In this document: one piece after another, positions 1 to 9,103 of the stretch
Layout: each line of letters starts with the position of its first letter
Numbering within the stretch: position 1 is the stretch's first letter
Origin: Saccharopolyspora oryzae
GTDB lineage: Bacteria; Actinomycetota; Actinomycetes; Mycobacteriales; Pseudonocardiaceae
DNA length: 64,000 nucleotides
Direction of reading: 5' to 3'
NCBI RefSeq assembly: GCF_027853915.1
Contig: NZ_JAQGLA010000016.1
Location: 1-64,000, forward strand
Notes under the pieces: model-generated
Told to the model about the DNA's origin: nothing
Databases searched by the model: none
What the model saw: only the letters and a program-made list of their open reading frames with translations
Position numbers and translations under genes: made by a program

Positions 1-110
1 GGCGATGGCGGGGAGGGTCCGCCCGGTCCCATTCCGAACCCGGTAGCTAAGCTCCCCAGCGCTGATGGTACTGCACTCGACAGGGTGTGGGAGAGTAAGA
101 CACCGCCGAC
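1..110 (+). rRNA. rrf: 5S ribosomal RNA, 3' part
   Basis: The sequence has the conserved actinobacterial 5S body: the CCCATTCCGAACCCGG segment (about 29-44), the AAGCTCCCCAGCG helix (about 50-62), the GATGGTACTGC region and a 3' end pairing with the missing 5' end. The first few bases lie outside the window, so the gene is 5'-truncated. It is the last gene of an rRNA operon whose 16S and 23S genes must lie upstream. It is followed at once by a strong hairpin terminator. The exact 3' end is uncertain by a few bases. Confidence 0.95.
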
Positions 111-121
111 ACACTAATTGA

Positions 122-167
122 GAAGGGCCTCGTTCCCTCTGGATTCGTCCAGGGAACGGGGCCCTTC
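122..167 (+). terminator. rRNA operon terminator
   Basis: A 17-bp inverted repeat (122-138 with 151-167, one G-U pair) with a 12-nt loop lies about 12 bases after the 5S gene. It is followed by CTTCTATCC, which is only moderately T-rich. Position and stem strength make it the terminator of the rRNA operon. Confidence 0.85.
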
Positions 168-193
168 TTCTATCCCCAGAACCTTTAGCCGAC

Positions 194-237
194 CGCTTTT
201 GTGCGGGGAATCGTCGTGAGTTCCCCGCACAAAAGCG
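194..237. terminator. Hairpin between rRNA operon and spoU-type gene
   Basis: A perfect 17-bp inverted repeat (194-210 with 221-237) has a 10-nt loop. The lower arms carry AAAA/TTTT tracts, so it can terminate in either direction. It sits 13 bases past the stop of the leftward methyltransferase gene and is most likely that gene's terminator. Confidence 0.75.
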
Positions 238-249
238 CGGTCGTTCGCC

Positions 250-1011
250 TCAGGAGAGCTTGCGGCGGAGGAGTTCGAAGCAGAGCACCGAGGCGGCGCT
301 GGCGACGTTGAGCGACTCGACACCGCCCGCCATCGGGATGGCCAGCGGCTGGGTGATCCGGGACTGCACCTCTTCGGACAGGCCCGCGGTCTCGCTGCCC
401 AGCACGAACACCGCGCGGGAACCGAACTCGGTGCCGTAGATCGTGTCCGGGGCGTCCGCTTCCAGCGCGTACAGCGGGTATCCCGCGTCGCTCAGCATCT
501 CCGCGGCTTCACCAGCGGTGCGGGTCCGCAGCACCGGGGCGTGGAACGCGACGCCGGCCGAGGCCTTGATGACCAGCGGGTCGAGGCTGGCGACTCCTCG
601 GTGCGGCACCACGATGCCGTCGATCCCGGCGGCCGTCGCGGTGCGCAGGATCATGCCGACGTTGGCCGGCGTGGTCAGGCCGTCCAGCAGCAGGATCTTG
701 CCCGGCGCGGTTGCCGGGTCCTCGAGGGCGTCGGTGAGCGGGCGCATCTTGCGGGCCACCACGTCGGCCAGCACGCCCTGGTCGTGGCGGCCGTTGCCGG
801 CCAGCACCTTGACCCGGTGCGCGCTCGCGCGGTGGACGCGGACCGCTCGGTCGGCGGCCGCTTCCTTGATCTCCTCGATGATCGGTCCCCGCAGGCCCTC
901 GGCCAGGACCACCTTGTCGACGCGGAGGTCGTGGTCGGTCAGCGCCTCCAGCACGGGCTTGCGGCCGTAGACGGTGACGAATCGGTCTTTCGGGGAAACT
1001 TCGCTGGTCAC
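250..1011 (-). CDS. TrmH/SpoU-family RNA 2'-O-methyltransferase
   Basis: A protein of about 253 residues with the two-part SpoU layout. An N-terminal substrate-binding domain (about residues 10-95) is followed by a SPOUT methyltransferase domain. All three family motifs are visible: motif 1 with NVGMILRTA (117-125), motif 2 with VLGSETAGL (203-211) and motif 3 with IPMAGGVESLNVASAA (225-240). Such enzymes transfer methyl from S-adenosylmethionine to a ribose 2'-OH of rRNA or tRNA, using a trefoil-knot dimer. The target cannot be read from sequence; an rRNA target would suit its position beside the rRNA operon. I use GTG at 1011; another in-frame GTG at 1026 is equally possible. It is divergent from the WS/DGAT gene. 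Confidence 0.9.
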   Translation of the reverse strand: MTSEVSPKDRFVTVYGRKPVLEALTDHDLRVDKVVLAEGLRGPIIEEIKEAAADRAVRVHRASAHRVKVLAGNGRHDQGVLADVVARKMRPLTDALEDPATAPGKILLLDGLTTPANVGMILRTATAAGIDGIVVPHRGVASLDPLVIKASAGVAFHAPVLRTRTAGEAAEMLSDAGYPLYALEADAPDTIYGTEFGSRAVFVLGSETAGLSEEVQSRITQPLAIPMAGGVESLNVASAASVLCFELLRRKLS

Positions 1012-1095
1012 GTCACCAAGTGTCACATGCGGTTGCGGGCGGCTGGCCACTGGAACCCCTCGGTGCGGGGCGGGTTGTGTGCCAGGATCGCGGAC

Positions 1096-2532
1096 ATGTC
1101 CGATCGTCTTTCCGCAGTAGACGCGTCCTTCCTCTACCTGGAGGACTACACCACGCCGATGCACGTCGGTGGTGTTGCGGTGTTCCGGCGTCCGCGCAGC
1201 GGATTCGACTACGACCGGGTGCTGTCGCTGATCGACCGCCGGCTGGGGTTCGTGCCGCGCTACCGGCAGCGGGTCATGCCGGTGCCGGGGAAGCTGGCGC
1301 GGCCGGTGTGGGTGGACGACCAGGACTTCGACCTCACCTACCACGTCCGCCGCTCGGCGCTGCCCAAGCCGGGCAGCGACGCGCAGTTGTACGACCTGGC
1401 CGCCCGGTTGATGTCGCGCAAGCTCGACCACGCCCGCCCGCTGTGGGAGGTGTACCTGGTGGAGGGCCTGTCGAAGAACCGGGTCGCGGTGATCACGAAG
1501 ACCCACCAGGCGATGGTGGACGGCATCGGTGCGCTCGACATCGGCCAGGTGATCTTCGACGTGGAGCGCAACCGGGAGGTCCCGGACGTCGACGAGCTGT
1601 GGATGCCGAGACCGGAACCGACCCTGGCCGAGCTGGTGGTGGAGGCGATGACCGACGCCGTGCAGCGACCGGGCGAGGTGGTCGAGAACGTCCGGGCGGC
1701 GATGGTGGACGTGACAGCCACGGCGCAGAAGGTCACCCGCGCGTTGGGCGGTGTTGCCTCGGCACTGCGCACTGCGGTGGTTCCCGCTCCCAGCGGGCCC
1801 TTGAACGCGCCGACCTCCGCGCAGCGCCGGTTCGCCGTCGCGCGGGCGAGGCTCGAGGACTTGCGGGCCGTGCGGCGGGCGCACGGCAGCACGGTCAACG
1901 ACGTCGTGCTGGCGGTGGTCACCGGGGCGCTGCGGAACTGGTTGCTGTCCCGCGGTGAGGTGGTCGCGCCGTCGACCACGGTTCGCGCGATGGTCCCGGT
2001 GTCGGTCCGCTCCGACGACGCCGAGGCGCGCGCGACCTACCCGGAGACCAGCAGCCTGCCGGTCGGTTCGGTGGGCAACAAGGTCTCGGCGTACCTGGTC
2101 GACCTGCCGGTCGGCGAGGGCAACCCGACCGTCCGGTTGCACCAGGTCAGCCATGCCATGCGGGCGCACGCGGAGTCCGGGCAGTCGGTGGCGGCGGGGG
2201 CGCTGGTCAAGGTGTCGGGGTTCGCGCCGCCGACGCTGCACGCGTTGGGGGCGAGGGTGGCCAACCAGTTCTCGGACCGGTTGTTCAACGTCCTGGTGAC
2301 CAACGTTCCCGGACCGCAGGTGCCGCTGTACGCGGCGGGGGCGAGGATGATGGAGATGTTCCCGGTGGTGCCGCTGGCCAAGAACCAGTCGCTGTCGGTG
2401 GGGGTGACCTCCTACGACGGCGGCGTGTACTTCGGGTTGAACGCCGATCGGGATGCGATGCCCGATGTGGACGTGCTGGCGGCGATGATCGGGGAAGCGG
2501 TGGACGAGATGATCGGCACGGTCGAGGCGTGA
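1096..2532 (+). CDS. WS/DGAT-family O-acyltransferase (altered active-site motif)
   Basis: 478 residues matching the wax ester synthase/diacylglycerol acyltransferase family of actinomycetes, which makes storage triacylglycerols or wax esters. The N-terminus (LSAVDASFLYLED) is typical. The C-terminal half holds the DUF1298-type domain, including NVLVTNVPGPQ and the closing SYDGGVYFGLNADRD stretch. The odd point is the active site. The family motif HHxxxDG reads H137-Q138-A-M-V-D142-G143, so the second His, normally the catalytic one, is Gln. The protein may be inactive, may use another substrate, or may belong to a subfamily with this variant. The ATG at 1096 fits the conserved N-terminus. 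Its upstream region is shared with the spoU-type gene. Confidence 0.88.
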   Translation: MSDRLSAVDASFLYLEDYTTPMHVGGVAVFRRPRSGFDYDRVLSLIDRRLGFVPRYRQRVMPVPGKLARPVWVDDQDFDLTYHVRRSALPKPGSDAQLYDLAARLMSRKLDHARPLWEVYLVEGLSKNRVAVITKTHQAMVDGIGALDIGQVIFDVERNREVPDVDELWMPRPEPTLAELVVEAMTDAVQRPGEVVENVRAAMVDVTATAQKVTRALGGVASALRTAVVPAPSGPLNAPTSAQRRFAVARARLEDLRAVRRAHGSTVNDVVLAVVTGALRNWLLSRGEVVAPSTTVRAMVPVSVRSDDAEARATYPETSSLPVGSVGNKVSAYLVDLPVGEGNPTVRLHQVSHAMRAHAESGQSVAAGALVKVSGFAPPTLHALGARVANQFSDRLFNVLVTNVPGPQVPLYAAGARMMEMFPVVPLAKNQSLSVGVTSYDGGVYFGLNADRDAMPDVDVLAAMIGEAVDEMIGTVEA

Positions 2533-2612
2533 GGGATTCCCCCGCCCGCCGGTCGTGGTCGCGTTCCAGCCGGAGCTGATGCAGTGGAGGACGAGATGGG
2601 GATGGTCGAGGC

Positions 2613-3116
2613 ATGAGGGTTTACCTGCCTGCCACGCTGCCGATGCTTCGGCAACTGGTGGCCGACAAGCAGTTCCAGCCGCTGGGCGGGACTGCGTTCG
2701 CGCTGACGCCTGCGCTGCGCGAGTCCTACGCCAGCGGCGACACCGAAGAGCTCGAGTACGCGGCGATGCGGGAGGCGTCGCGGGCGTCGCTGCGGCTGAT
2801 CGCCGGCGAGCCGAGCGCTGATGAGAAGCCGGAGATGCGGCGGGTGGTGATCTCCGCCGACGTCGATGACGTGACGCTGCGCCCGGATCTGGACCACGCG
2901 GTGGTGAAGGTGTCCGGGCCGGTGCAGTGGAAGCAGATCGCCGCGGTGCACGTGGACGCGACGGAAGCTGAAGACGCGGTGCGCGCGGCGGCGGCGGTGA
3001 TCGACGCCGCCGATCTCGGCGATCCGGATGCGGAGTTCGCGCTGGGCGACGCGGAGGACCACGAACTCGCCTGGTACGCGCCGCAGGAAGTGCCGTTCTT
3101 GCTGGAGTTGATGTAG
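2613..3116 (+). CDS. DUF6912-type conserved actinobacterial protein
   Basis: 167 residues starting MRVYLPATLPMLR, a start typical of this uncharacterised actinobacterial family. The middle and C-terminus are acidic (for example GDPDAEFALGDAEDHELAWY), and no signal peptide or membrane segment is seen. I know of no established function. It lies 80 bp after the WS/DGAT stop on the same strand, so co-transcription is plausible. In mycobacteria a homologue sits in the same neighbourhood near a WS/DGAT gene (from memory). It ends at a bidirectional hairpin terminator. Confidence 0.8.
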   Translation: MRVYLPATLPMLRQLVADKQFQPLGGTAFALTPALRESYASGDTEELEYAAMREASRASLRLIAGEPSADEKPEMRRVVISADVDDVTLRPDLDHAVVKVSGPVQWKQIAAVHVDATEAEDAVRAAAAVIDAADLGDPDAEFALGDAEDHELAWYAPQEVPFLLELM

Positions 3117-3124
3117 CGGGGTGG

Positions 3125-3157
3125 GTCCGCCGGGCGGTGCTGGACCGCCCGGCGGAC
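3125..3157. terminator. Bidirectional hairpin between convergent genes
   Basis: A perfect 14-bp GC-rich inverted repeat (3125-3138 with 3144-3157) with a 5-nt loop. It lies in the 52-bp gap between the stops of the DUF6912 gene and the leftward lipoprotein gene. There is no T tract, which is common for actinomycete terminators. Confidence 0.7.
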
Positions 3158-3168
3158 ATCAGCGGCCG

Positions 3169-3978
3169 TCAGCCGGGCAGACCCGGGGTGCTCGGCATGT
3201 CCTGCACCTGGTCGGCCGGCGGCGTGGTGATCTCCACCGGCTTGCCCCAGTCCGCGTAGCGCACGGTCAGCTTCGTCTCCGGGATGTCCTGGCCCTGGAC
3301 CTTCATCGCCGGGCTGGTCATGGCGACCTTCAGCGGCAGCTTGTCGGCGTCGACCCAGACGGTCTGCTTGAGCTCGGTGACACCGGAGTCCAGCAGCACC
3401 TTGAAGCCGGCCTTCTTGGCCTCCGGGGCCTCCTCGGCGGCCTTCTTCAGGTCGGTCACGACCTCGTAGCGGGTCGCGTCCTTGCCGTCGACCTGCTCCT
3501 CGGCGCTCGACTGGATGCTGGAGCCGGCCGGCAGCATGGCCTGGAGGTCGCTGATCTTGCCCAGCTCGCCGAACTGCTGGGTCATCTCCTCGGTCGCGGG
3601 CATCTTGACCCACTGCTTGCTCGGGTCACCGGCCAGCTGTGCCATCTGCGGGCTCTTCATGAAGATGCCGTCGCCGTTGATCGTCATCTCGACGGCACCG
3701 CCGCCGCAGCCCATCGCGGCCTTCTCGACGTCGACCTGGCACTTCATGTTCTCGTACATCTGGGCGAGCGGGCCGGTGCCCTCGAAGGAGACGGTGACCG
3801 TCTTCTTCTCGTCCATGGTGCTCTTCGCCGCGGTGACCAGGGACGAGACGTCCGTGATCGACGAACCGGAGTTGGTCTCGCCGGCGTTGTTCGAGCCGGA
3901 CGGCGACCCACCCTGGCTGCAGGCCCCGAGGGAGGCTGCCAGAGCGACAGCGGACAGGGCGGTGGCAATGCGACGCAC
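3169..3978 (-). CDS. LprG/LppX-like lipoprotein
   Basis: A 269-residue predicted lipoprotein. The signal peptide runs VRRIATALSAVALAASLGAC with the lipobox Cys at residue 20, followed by a Ser/Gly/Asn-rich linker. The body looks like the LprG/LppX/LprF fold: a repeated beta pattern, the EQVDGKDATRYEV stretch, and an ending (RYADWGKPVEITTPPAD) like that of LprG. Members bind lipids or lipoglycans at the outer face of the membrane. The GTG at 3978 is preferred because AGAGGA lies 5-7 bases upstream; an earlier in-frame ATG would put a charged extension before the signal peptide. A second member of the family follows upstream in the same orientation (4077-4937), suggesting duplication. Ligand unknown. 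Confidence 0.85.
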   Translation of the reverse strand: MRRIATALSAVALAASLGACSQGGSPSGSNNAGETNSGSSITDVSSLVTAAKSTMDEKKTVTVSFEGTGPLAQMYENMKCQVDVEKAAMGCGGGAVEMTINGDGIFMKSPQMAQLAGDPSKQWVKMPATEEMTQQFGELGKISDLQAMLPAGSSIQSSAEEQVDGKDATRYEVVTDLKKAAEEAPEAKKAGFKVLLDSGVTELKQTVWVDADKLPLKVAMTSPAMKVQGQDIPETKLTVRYADWGKPVEITTPPADQVQDMPSTPGLPG

Positions 3979-4076
3979 GAATCGTCCTCTCTGCGTGGAG
4001 AATGCAATACGACGAACGTAACAGCGCATTGATCCGGTAGGTCGCACTTTCGGTGCAATTCGTTGGGTATGTCCGG

Positions 4077-4937
4077 TCACCTCGGTCGTTGCGCCTGCGG
4101 CGGGACGTCCTGGAACACGCCGATCTTCTCGGCCGGGGGGACGCGGATTTCGGTGGGAGCGCCCCAATCCCGGTAGGTCGAGGTCAGCGACACCTGGCCG
4201 GCCTGGGCGACCTGTCCGGTGGCCGCGAACTGCGCGGGCAGGCCGGATTCGTCCAGCCACAGCTGGTATTCGAGCTCGGGTTCACCGGCGTCGGCGGCCT
4301 TCTGGAACCGGGTTCGCTGCTGCGGATCGGTGGCCGCGTCGGCGGCCTGCGCGGTGACGATGCGCAGCTGGTAGCGGGTGGTGGGCTTGCCGTCGACCTG
4401 GTCCGGCGCGCTGGTCTGGATGCGGGTGGCCTTCTCGACGCCGCTGAACGTGGCGCGCGGGTCGACGGCCTCCTGCACCTGGTCCAGGGCGGGGCTGAGC
4501 AGCTTGGAGCCGAAATCGCCCGCGCCGGGGGAGATCCGCAGCCACGGCTTGTCCGGTGCGGGGCGGGCCAGCGGGGTCTGCAGGTAACCGGTTCCATCCA
4601 CGATGGACAGAGCGATCCGCTGCGGTGGTTGGTTGCCGGTGCCGCGGGTCTGGCCGTTGAGCGCGAGATCGGTTTGCTGGCCGCGGTAGCGCACGACGCC
4701 GTCGGCGGTGAGGTCGCCGACCACGCCGAGGCTGCCGCGGATCTGGCTGCGCGTGCTGCCGCGTTCGTCGATCCTGCTGATGACCTGGGACAACATCGCG
4801 TCGGCGGTGGGACGGGGATCGGGGTTGGCGGCGATGGCGTTCGTCGGGACCGGTGGTTCTCCGGAACATCCGCCGAGTGCTGCGATCAGGGTGAGACCAG
4901 CGGAAATCACCGCGGTCCTGGTGCGGGCTCGGGACAT
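4077..4937 (-). CDS. Second LprG/LppX-like lipoprotein
   Basis: A 286-residue lipoprotein paralogous to 3169-3978. The signal peptide ends LIAALGGC with the lipidated Cys at 24. Shared features are DQVDGKPTTRYQL, a WLDESGLPAQF strand and the C-terminal YRDWGAPTEIRVPPAEKI. The ATG at 4937 is chosen because AGGAG lies 8 bases upstream; longer in-frame starts would bury the signal peptide. It and its downstream paralogue are separated by 98 bp and may be one unit. Expected role: lipid or glycolipid carriage at the cell envelope, inferred only from the fold family. Confidence 0.82.
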   Translation of the reverse strand: MSRARTRTAVISAGLTLIAALGGCSGEPPVPTNAIAANPDPRPTADAMLSQVISRIDERGSTRSQIRGSLGVVGDLTADGVVRYRGQQTDLALNGQTRGTGNQPPQRIALSIVDGTGYLQTPLARPAPDKPWLRISPGAGDFGSKLLSPALDQVQEAVDPRATFSGVEKATRIQTSAPDQVDGKPTTRYQLRIVTAQAADAATDPQQRTRFQKAADAGEPELEYQLWLDESGLPAQFAATGQVAQAGQVSLTSTYRDWGAPTEIRVPPAEKIGVFQDVPPQAQRPR

Positions 4938-5132
4938 CGGGCGCGCTCCTCGGGCCGTTGGCGGCTCTTCGGCTCGCACGGCGGAGAACCGTGCGACGGC
5001 ATGCGTGAGCTGCGAAAACATCCTCCGCTCACGCCGACCGCGAACCACGCTAACAACGAAGTCGTCATGCCACAGGGGACGATCGCGTCCCGAACGGGGG
5101 AAATATGGGCCGAGATTCGCGTTTTTCCGCGG

Positions 5133-6137
5133 TCAGGCCTCGTCGAGGCCCGCTCGGGAACGCAGCAAGCGGCGCAGCGAGGCGAGCTGCTCCGCGCCGC
5201 CGCCGTCGGCCGCGAAGGTGTCCAGGTGGCAGTCCGGGTCGTCGGAACCGCCCAGGTGCCCGCAGTTCGGCGGGCATTCCTCCGCTGCTTCGGAGAAGCC
5301 CTCGAAGGCCGCGATCACGTCGTCGGCGGTCACGTGCGCCAGGCCGAACGAGCGGATGCCCGGGGTGTCGACCACCCAGCCCCGCTCGGGCAGCGCCAGG
5401 GCCACCGCTGACGTCGAGGTGTGCCGTCCCTTGCCGACTCCGCTGACCTCACCGGTCGCGCGGTCGGCGTCCGGCACCAGCCGGTTGACCAGGGTGGACT
5501 TGCCGACCCCGGAGTGCCCGACCAGCGCGGACACCCGGCCGGCGAGGAGTTCGCGCAGCTGCTCGGGTTCCGCGTCGAGGCTGGTGATCGCGATCGGCAT
5601 GTCCAGCGAGCGGTAGGTGCTGATCCACTCGCCGGGCTCGGCCAGGTCGGACTTGGTCAGGCACAGCACCGGCGCGAGACCGCCGGCGTAGGCGGCGACC
5701 AGGCAGCGGTCGATGAACCCGGGGCGCGGCGGCGGATCGGCGAGCGCGGTGACGATGATCAGCTGTTCGGCGTTGGCCACCACGACCCGCTCGTAGGGGT
5801 CGGTGTCGTCGGCGGTGCGGCGCAGCACGCTGTTGCGGTCGGCCACGCGCACGATCCGGGCCAGCGTGTCGGGCTTGCCGGAGGTGTCGCCGACCAGGTC
5901 CACCAGGTCGCCGACCACCACCGGGGTGCGGCCGAGCTCGCGGGCGCGCATGGCGGTGACGATCCGGTCCGGTCGGCCGTCCAGCGCGCAGGTCCAGCGG
6001 CCGCGGTCGACGGCGACGACCATCGCGGACTCGGCGTCGGCGTGCTTCGGGCGCTGCTTGCTGCGCGGCCGGCTGCCCTTGCCGGGGCGCACCCGCACGT
6101 CGGACTCGTCGAGGTGGCTCCAGCCCCGCTTGCTCAT
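5133..6137 (-). CDS. rsgA: Ribosome small-subunit GTPase RsgA
   Basis: 334 residues with the circularly permuted GTPase layout of RsgA (YjeQ). An OB-fold (about 35-105) comes first, then G4 TKSD (161-164), then G1 GHSGVGKS (207-214) and G3 DTPGIRSFGL. The C-terminal zinc knuckle reads CPPNCGHLGGSDDPDCHL. RsgA binds the 30S subunit late in assembly and uses GTP hydrolysis to release factors and check the decoding site. The basic N-terminus (KGSRPRSKQRPKH) suits RNA binding. The gene lies 16 bp after aroA on the same strand, so the two form an operon, an arrangement conserved in actinobacteria. Confidence 0.97.
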   Translation of the reverse strand: MSKRGWSHLDESDVRVRPGKGSRPRSKQRPKHADAESAMVVAVDRGRWTCALDGRPDRIVTAMRARELGRTPVVVGDLVDLVGDTSGKPDTLARIVRVADRNSVLRRTADDTDPYERVVVANAEQLIIVTALADPPPRPGFIDRCLVAAYAGGLAPVLCLTKSDLAEPGEWISTYRSLDMPIAITSLDAEPEQLRELLAGRVSALVGHSGVGKSTLVNRLVPDADRATGEVSGVGKGRHTSTSAVALALPERGWVVDTPGIRSFGLAHVTADDVIAAFEGFSEAAEECPPNCGHLGGSDDPDCHLDTFAADGGGAEQLASLRRLLRSRAGLDEA

Positions 6138-6153
6138 CGGACCGCCTCCGGGC

Positions 6154-7422
6154 TCACACCGACTCCCCGAGCATCTCCGCCCACATCCCGGGGAAGTCGG
6201 GGATGGTCTTGCCGGTGGTGGCGATGTCCTCGACCAGCACTCCGGGGACTCGCAAGCCGAGGATCGCGCCGGCGGTGGCCATCCGGTGGTCGGCGTAGGA
6301 GTGCCAGTTCCCGCCGTGCAGCGGCCGGGGCTCGATGATCAGGCCGTCCTCGGTCTGCTCGACTGCGCCGCCCAGCTTGGTCAGCTCGGTCTGCAGCGCG
6401 GCGAGCCGGTCGGTCTCGTGCCCGCGCAGGTGCGCGATCCCGCGCAGCTGGGAGCGGCCGGTCGCGAGCGCGGCCAGCGCGGCGACGGTGGGGGTGAGCT
6501 CGCCGACGTCGTGCAGGTCGAGGTCGACCGCATTGATCTCGGCGGGGCCGGTGACGGTCAGGCCGTCCTCGGTGAGCTGCACCTGCGCGCCCATCTCGGC
6601 GAGGATGTCGCGGATCGCGTCGCCGGCCTGCGTGGTCCGGGCCGGCCAGCCGGGGACGGTGACGGTTCCGCCGGTGGCGGCCGCGGCGGCGAGGAACGGG
6701 GTGGCGTTGGACAGGTCCGGCTCGACGTCCAGGTCGAGCGCGCGGATCGGGCCCGGGGTCACTCGCCAGGTGTCGGCTTCCTGGTCGTCGACCTCGACAC
6801 CTGCGGCGCGCAGCATCGACACCGTCATCTCGATGTGCGGCAGCGACGGCACCGGCTCGCCGGAGTGCCGGACCACCACGCCCTGCTCGAACCGCGGCGC
6901 CGACAGCAGCAGCCCGGAGACGAACTGCGAGGACGCGGAAGCGTCGATGGTCACCGAGCCGCCGGGCAGCTTCCCGGTTCCGCGCACCAGGAACGGCAGC
7001 GCATCGCCGTCGATGTCGGCGCCGAGCGAGCGCAGCGCGTCCAGCACCGTGCCGAGCGGGCGCTTGCGGGCGTGCGGGTCGCCGTCGAAGGTGATCTGCC
7101 CGGAGGCGAGCGCGGCGATCGGCGGCACGAACCGCATGACCGTGCCCGCCAGGCCGCAGTCGACCTCGGCCGGTCCGCGCAGCTCAGCGGGGGTGACCTG
7201 CCACGAGCCGTCCGGCCCGTCCAGCACCTCGACGCCGAGTGCGCGCAGCGCGCCGGCCATCAGCTCGGTGTCCCGGCTGCGCAGCGGGGCTCGCAGCGTC
7301 GACGGACCGTCGGCGAGCGCGGCGAGGACCAGAGCCCGGTTGGTGATCGACTTCGAACCGGGCACCGGGACGGTCGCGCGCACCGCGCCGGAGGCGGTTG
7401 GAGCAGGCCAGAGCTGGGTCAT
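6154..7422 (-). CDS. aroA: 3-phosphoshikimate 1-carboxyvinyltransferase (EPSP synthase)
   Basis: 422 residues, the normal length. Signatures include [10 protein letters not shown] (21-30), the [10 protein letters not shown] turn, LRGHETDRL and the C-terminal [14 protein letters not shown]. The enzyme joins phosphoenolpyruvate to shikimate 3-phosphate in the sixth step of the shikimate pathway, in the cytoplasm, leading to aromatic amino acids and folate. The ATG at 7422 gives the expected N-terminus [10 protein letters not shown]; no clear ribosome-binding site precedes it. It is the first gene of the aroA-rsgA pair and divergent from the SRAP genes, with about 180 bp of shared upstream sequence. 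Confidence 0.97.
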   Translation of the reverse strand: MTQLWPAPTASGAVRATVPVPGSKSITNRALVLAALADGPSTLRAPLRSRDTELMAGALRALGVEVLDGPDGSWQVTPAELRGPAEVDCGLAGTVMRFVPPIAALASGQITFDGDPHARKRPLGTVLDALRSLGADIDGDALPFLVRGTGKLPGGSVTIDASASSQFVSGLLLSAPRFEQGVVVRHSGEPVPSLPHIEMTVSMLRAAGVEVDDQEADTWRVTPGPIRALDLDVEPDLSNATPFLAAAAATGGTVTVPGWPARTTQAGDAIRDILAEMGAQVQLTEDGLTVTGPAEINAVDLDLHDVGELTPTVAALAALATGRSQLRGIAHLRGHETDRLAALQTELTKLGGAVEQTEDGLIIEPRPLHGGNWHSYADHRMATAGAILGLRVPGVLVEDIATTGKTIPDFPGMWAEMLGESV

Positions 7423-7599
7423 GGGCCAATGATCCCCCACCTCGCCCGGAGAATTCAGCGCCGGGTGCGCGTTGGCGCCGCGAGTTGCTGGAGTGGCATC
7501 TCGCCGCTGCGATCTGTTCGCGCCGCTCGCCTGCGACGATCCGGACTGCCAGGATGGGATCGACCACACCACTGCGAGGTGACGGAGGTTCGACCGGGC

Positions 7600-8364
7600 A
7601 TGTGCGGCAGGTATGCCTCCACGAAGGATCCGGGCAAGCTCGCGGCCGAGTTCGCCGCCCTGGACAGCACCGGTGGTGCGGCCCCCGGCGCGGACTTCAA
7701 CGTCGCGCCGACCAAGCGCGTGCTGACCGTGGTGCAGCGGCACCCGCAGGACGAGGCAGGGGAGAAGGACCTCGAGCGGACCGAGCGCAGCGTCCGCGTG
7801 ATGCGCTGGGGCCTGGTGCCGATGTGGGCCAAGGACAAGTCCATCGGCAGCCGGATGATCAACGCCAAATCCGAGACCGTGACGACCAAACCCGCCTTCC
7901 GCACCTCGATCAAGCGCTACCGGTGCCTGGTGCCGGCCGACGGTTGGTACGAGTGGAAGCGCGAAGGCGACCGCAAGCAACCGTTCTTCATGACCTCCCC
8001 GGACGGCTCCAGCCTGGCGATGGCCGGCATCTTCGCGACCTGGCGCGACCCGAAGGTCGAGGACGCCGAACCGCTGGTGACCTGCTCGGTGCTGACCACC
8101 GGCGCGATCGGGCAGCTGTCCGAGGTGCACGACCGGATGCCGCTGCTGCTGCCGTCCAGCGCTTGGGCGCACTGGCTCGACCCGGACCAGCCGGACGTGT
8201 CCGACCTGCTCGCGCCGCCGTCGGAGGAACTGGTGGCCGGGCTGGAGCTGCGGCCGGTGTCCACCGCGGTCAACAACGTCCGCAACAACGGTGCCGAACT
8301 GGTCGAACGCGTGCCGCTCGAGCCGCAACCGCAGGCGGTAGGTTTGGACCCCGGGCTGAAGTGA
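7600..8364 (+). CDS. SRAP (HMCES/YedK) abasic-site protein, first copy
   Basis: 254 residues of the SRAP family. The start MCGRY gives the catalytic Cys2, which after Met removal forms a stable thiazolidine crosslink with abasic sites in single-stranded DNA. Other conserved elements are [30 protein letters not shown] (active-site Glu) and VHDRMPLLL (active-site His). It shields abasic sites at replication forks from cleavage. A GGAGG lies 11 bases before the ATG at 7600. The second copy starts 22 bp downstream, so the two are probably co-transcribed. This copy has an extra 15-20 residues ([15 protein letters not shown]) missing from the second. Confidence 0.95.
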   Translation: MCGRYASTKDPGKLAAEFAALDSTGGAAPGADFNVAPTKRVLTVVQRHPQDEAGEKDLERTERSVRVMRWGLVPMWAKDKSIGSRMINAKSETVTTKPAFRTSIKRYRCLVPADGWYEWKREGDRKQPFFMTSPDGSSLAMAGIFATWRDPKVEDAEPLVTCSVLTTGAIGQLSEVHDRMPLLLPSSAWAHWLDPDQPDVSDLLAPPSEELVAGLELRPVSTAVNNVRNNGAELVERVPLEPQPQAVGLDPGLK

Positions 8365-8386
8365 GTCGACGCGGGGTGGAGTTCTG

Positions 8387-9103
8387 ATGTGTGGTCGGTA
8401 CGCCGTCGAGCACGATCCGGCGGTGCTGGCCGAGCAGTTCGCGGCAGCTGATCGCACCGGCGGTGAGGTGCTCGCGGACTTCAACGTGACACCGACGAAG
8501 ACGGTGCCGATCGTCGTCCAGCGCGGTGCCGAGCGCAGCATCCGCCCGGTGCGCTGGGGTCTGGTGCCGACGTGGGCGAAGGACATGAACAGCGGGCCGC
8601 CGATGATCAACGCCCGTGCCGAGTCCATCACCACCAAACCCGCCTACGCCGAGTCCGCGCGGCGCCGCCGCTGCCTGATGCCCGCGACCGGTTGGTACGA
8701 GTGGAAGCCGGGCGACCGGCGGCGGCAGCCGTTCCTGTGCCGGCGCCGCGACGGGGCGAGCCTGGCGATGGCCGCGGTGTTCTCCGCCTGGTGGGCGCCG
8801 GACTCCACCGACCGGCCGCTGGTGACGTGCGCCGTGGTCACGACCGACGCGCTCGGGGAGCTGGCCGACGTGCACCACCGGATGCCGCTGGTGCTGCCGC
8901 AGGACCGGTGGGCGGACTGGCTCGACCCGCAGCGGAGCGAGATCAGCGAGCTGTTGACCCCGGCGGAGGGGATGCTCGACGATCTGGTGCTCCACCCCGT
9001 CTCCACCGAGGTGAACAGCATGCGCAACAACCACCCGGACCTGCTGCGGCAGACCGATCCGGTGCCCGAACCGGCCGAGCAGGCAGCGCTGTTCGAGTCA
9101 TGA
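8387..9103 (+). CDS. SRAP (HMCES/YedK) abasic-site protein, second copy
   Basis: 238 residues, clearly homologous to the preceding gene along its whole length. It keeps every catalytic element: MCGRY with Cys2, [31 protein letters not shown] and VHHRMPLVL. Two intact neighbouring copies imply tandem duplication or paired transfer, with both under selection. GGTGGAG precedes the ATG at 8387. The last codons overlap the start of the hydrolase gene (ATGA), so translation is coupled. What distinguishes the two paralogues cannot be read from the sequence; different expression or substrate contexts are possible. Confidence 0.95.
   Translation: MCGRYAVEHDPAVLAEQFAAADRTGGEVLADFNVTPTKTVPIVVQRGAERSIRPVRWGLVPTWAKDMNSGPPMINARAESITTKPAYAESARRRRCLMPATGWYEWKPGDRRRQPFLCRRRDGASLAMAAVFSAWWAPDSTDRPLVTCAVVTTDALGELADVHHRMPLVLPQDRWADWLDPQRSEISELLTPAEGMLDDLVLHPVSTEVNSMRNNHPDLLRQTDPVPEPAEQAALFES

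Noticed and set aside
194-237. Hairpin after the spoU-type gene as a fifth member of the CGTGAG palindrome family
   Set aside because: It also has 17-bp arms and a 10-nt loop, but the arm sequence is unrelated and CGTGAG occurs only in the loop.
1012-3159. Leftward open frame running through the WS/DGAT and DUF6912 genes into the SpoU gene
   Set aside because: Only the last 253 codons are a real protein. The rest is Arg/Pro-rich shadow sequence antisense to two well-supported genes.
3121-5411. Rightward open frames opposite the two lipoprotein genes
   Set aside because: Low-complexity Gly/Leu/Arg-rich translations; the leftward lipoproteins have signal peptides, lipoboxes and ribosome-binding sites.
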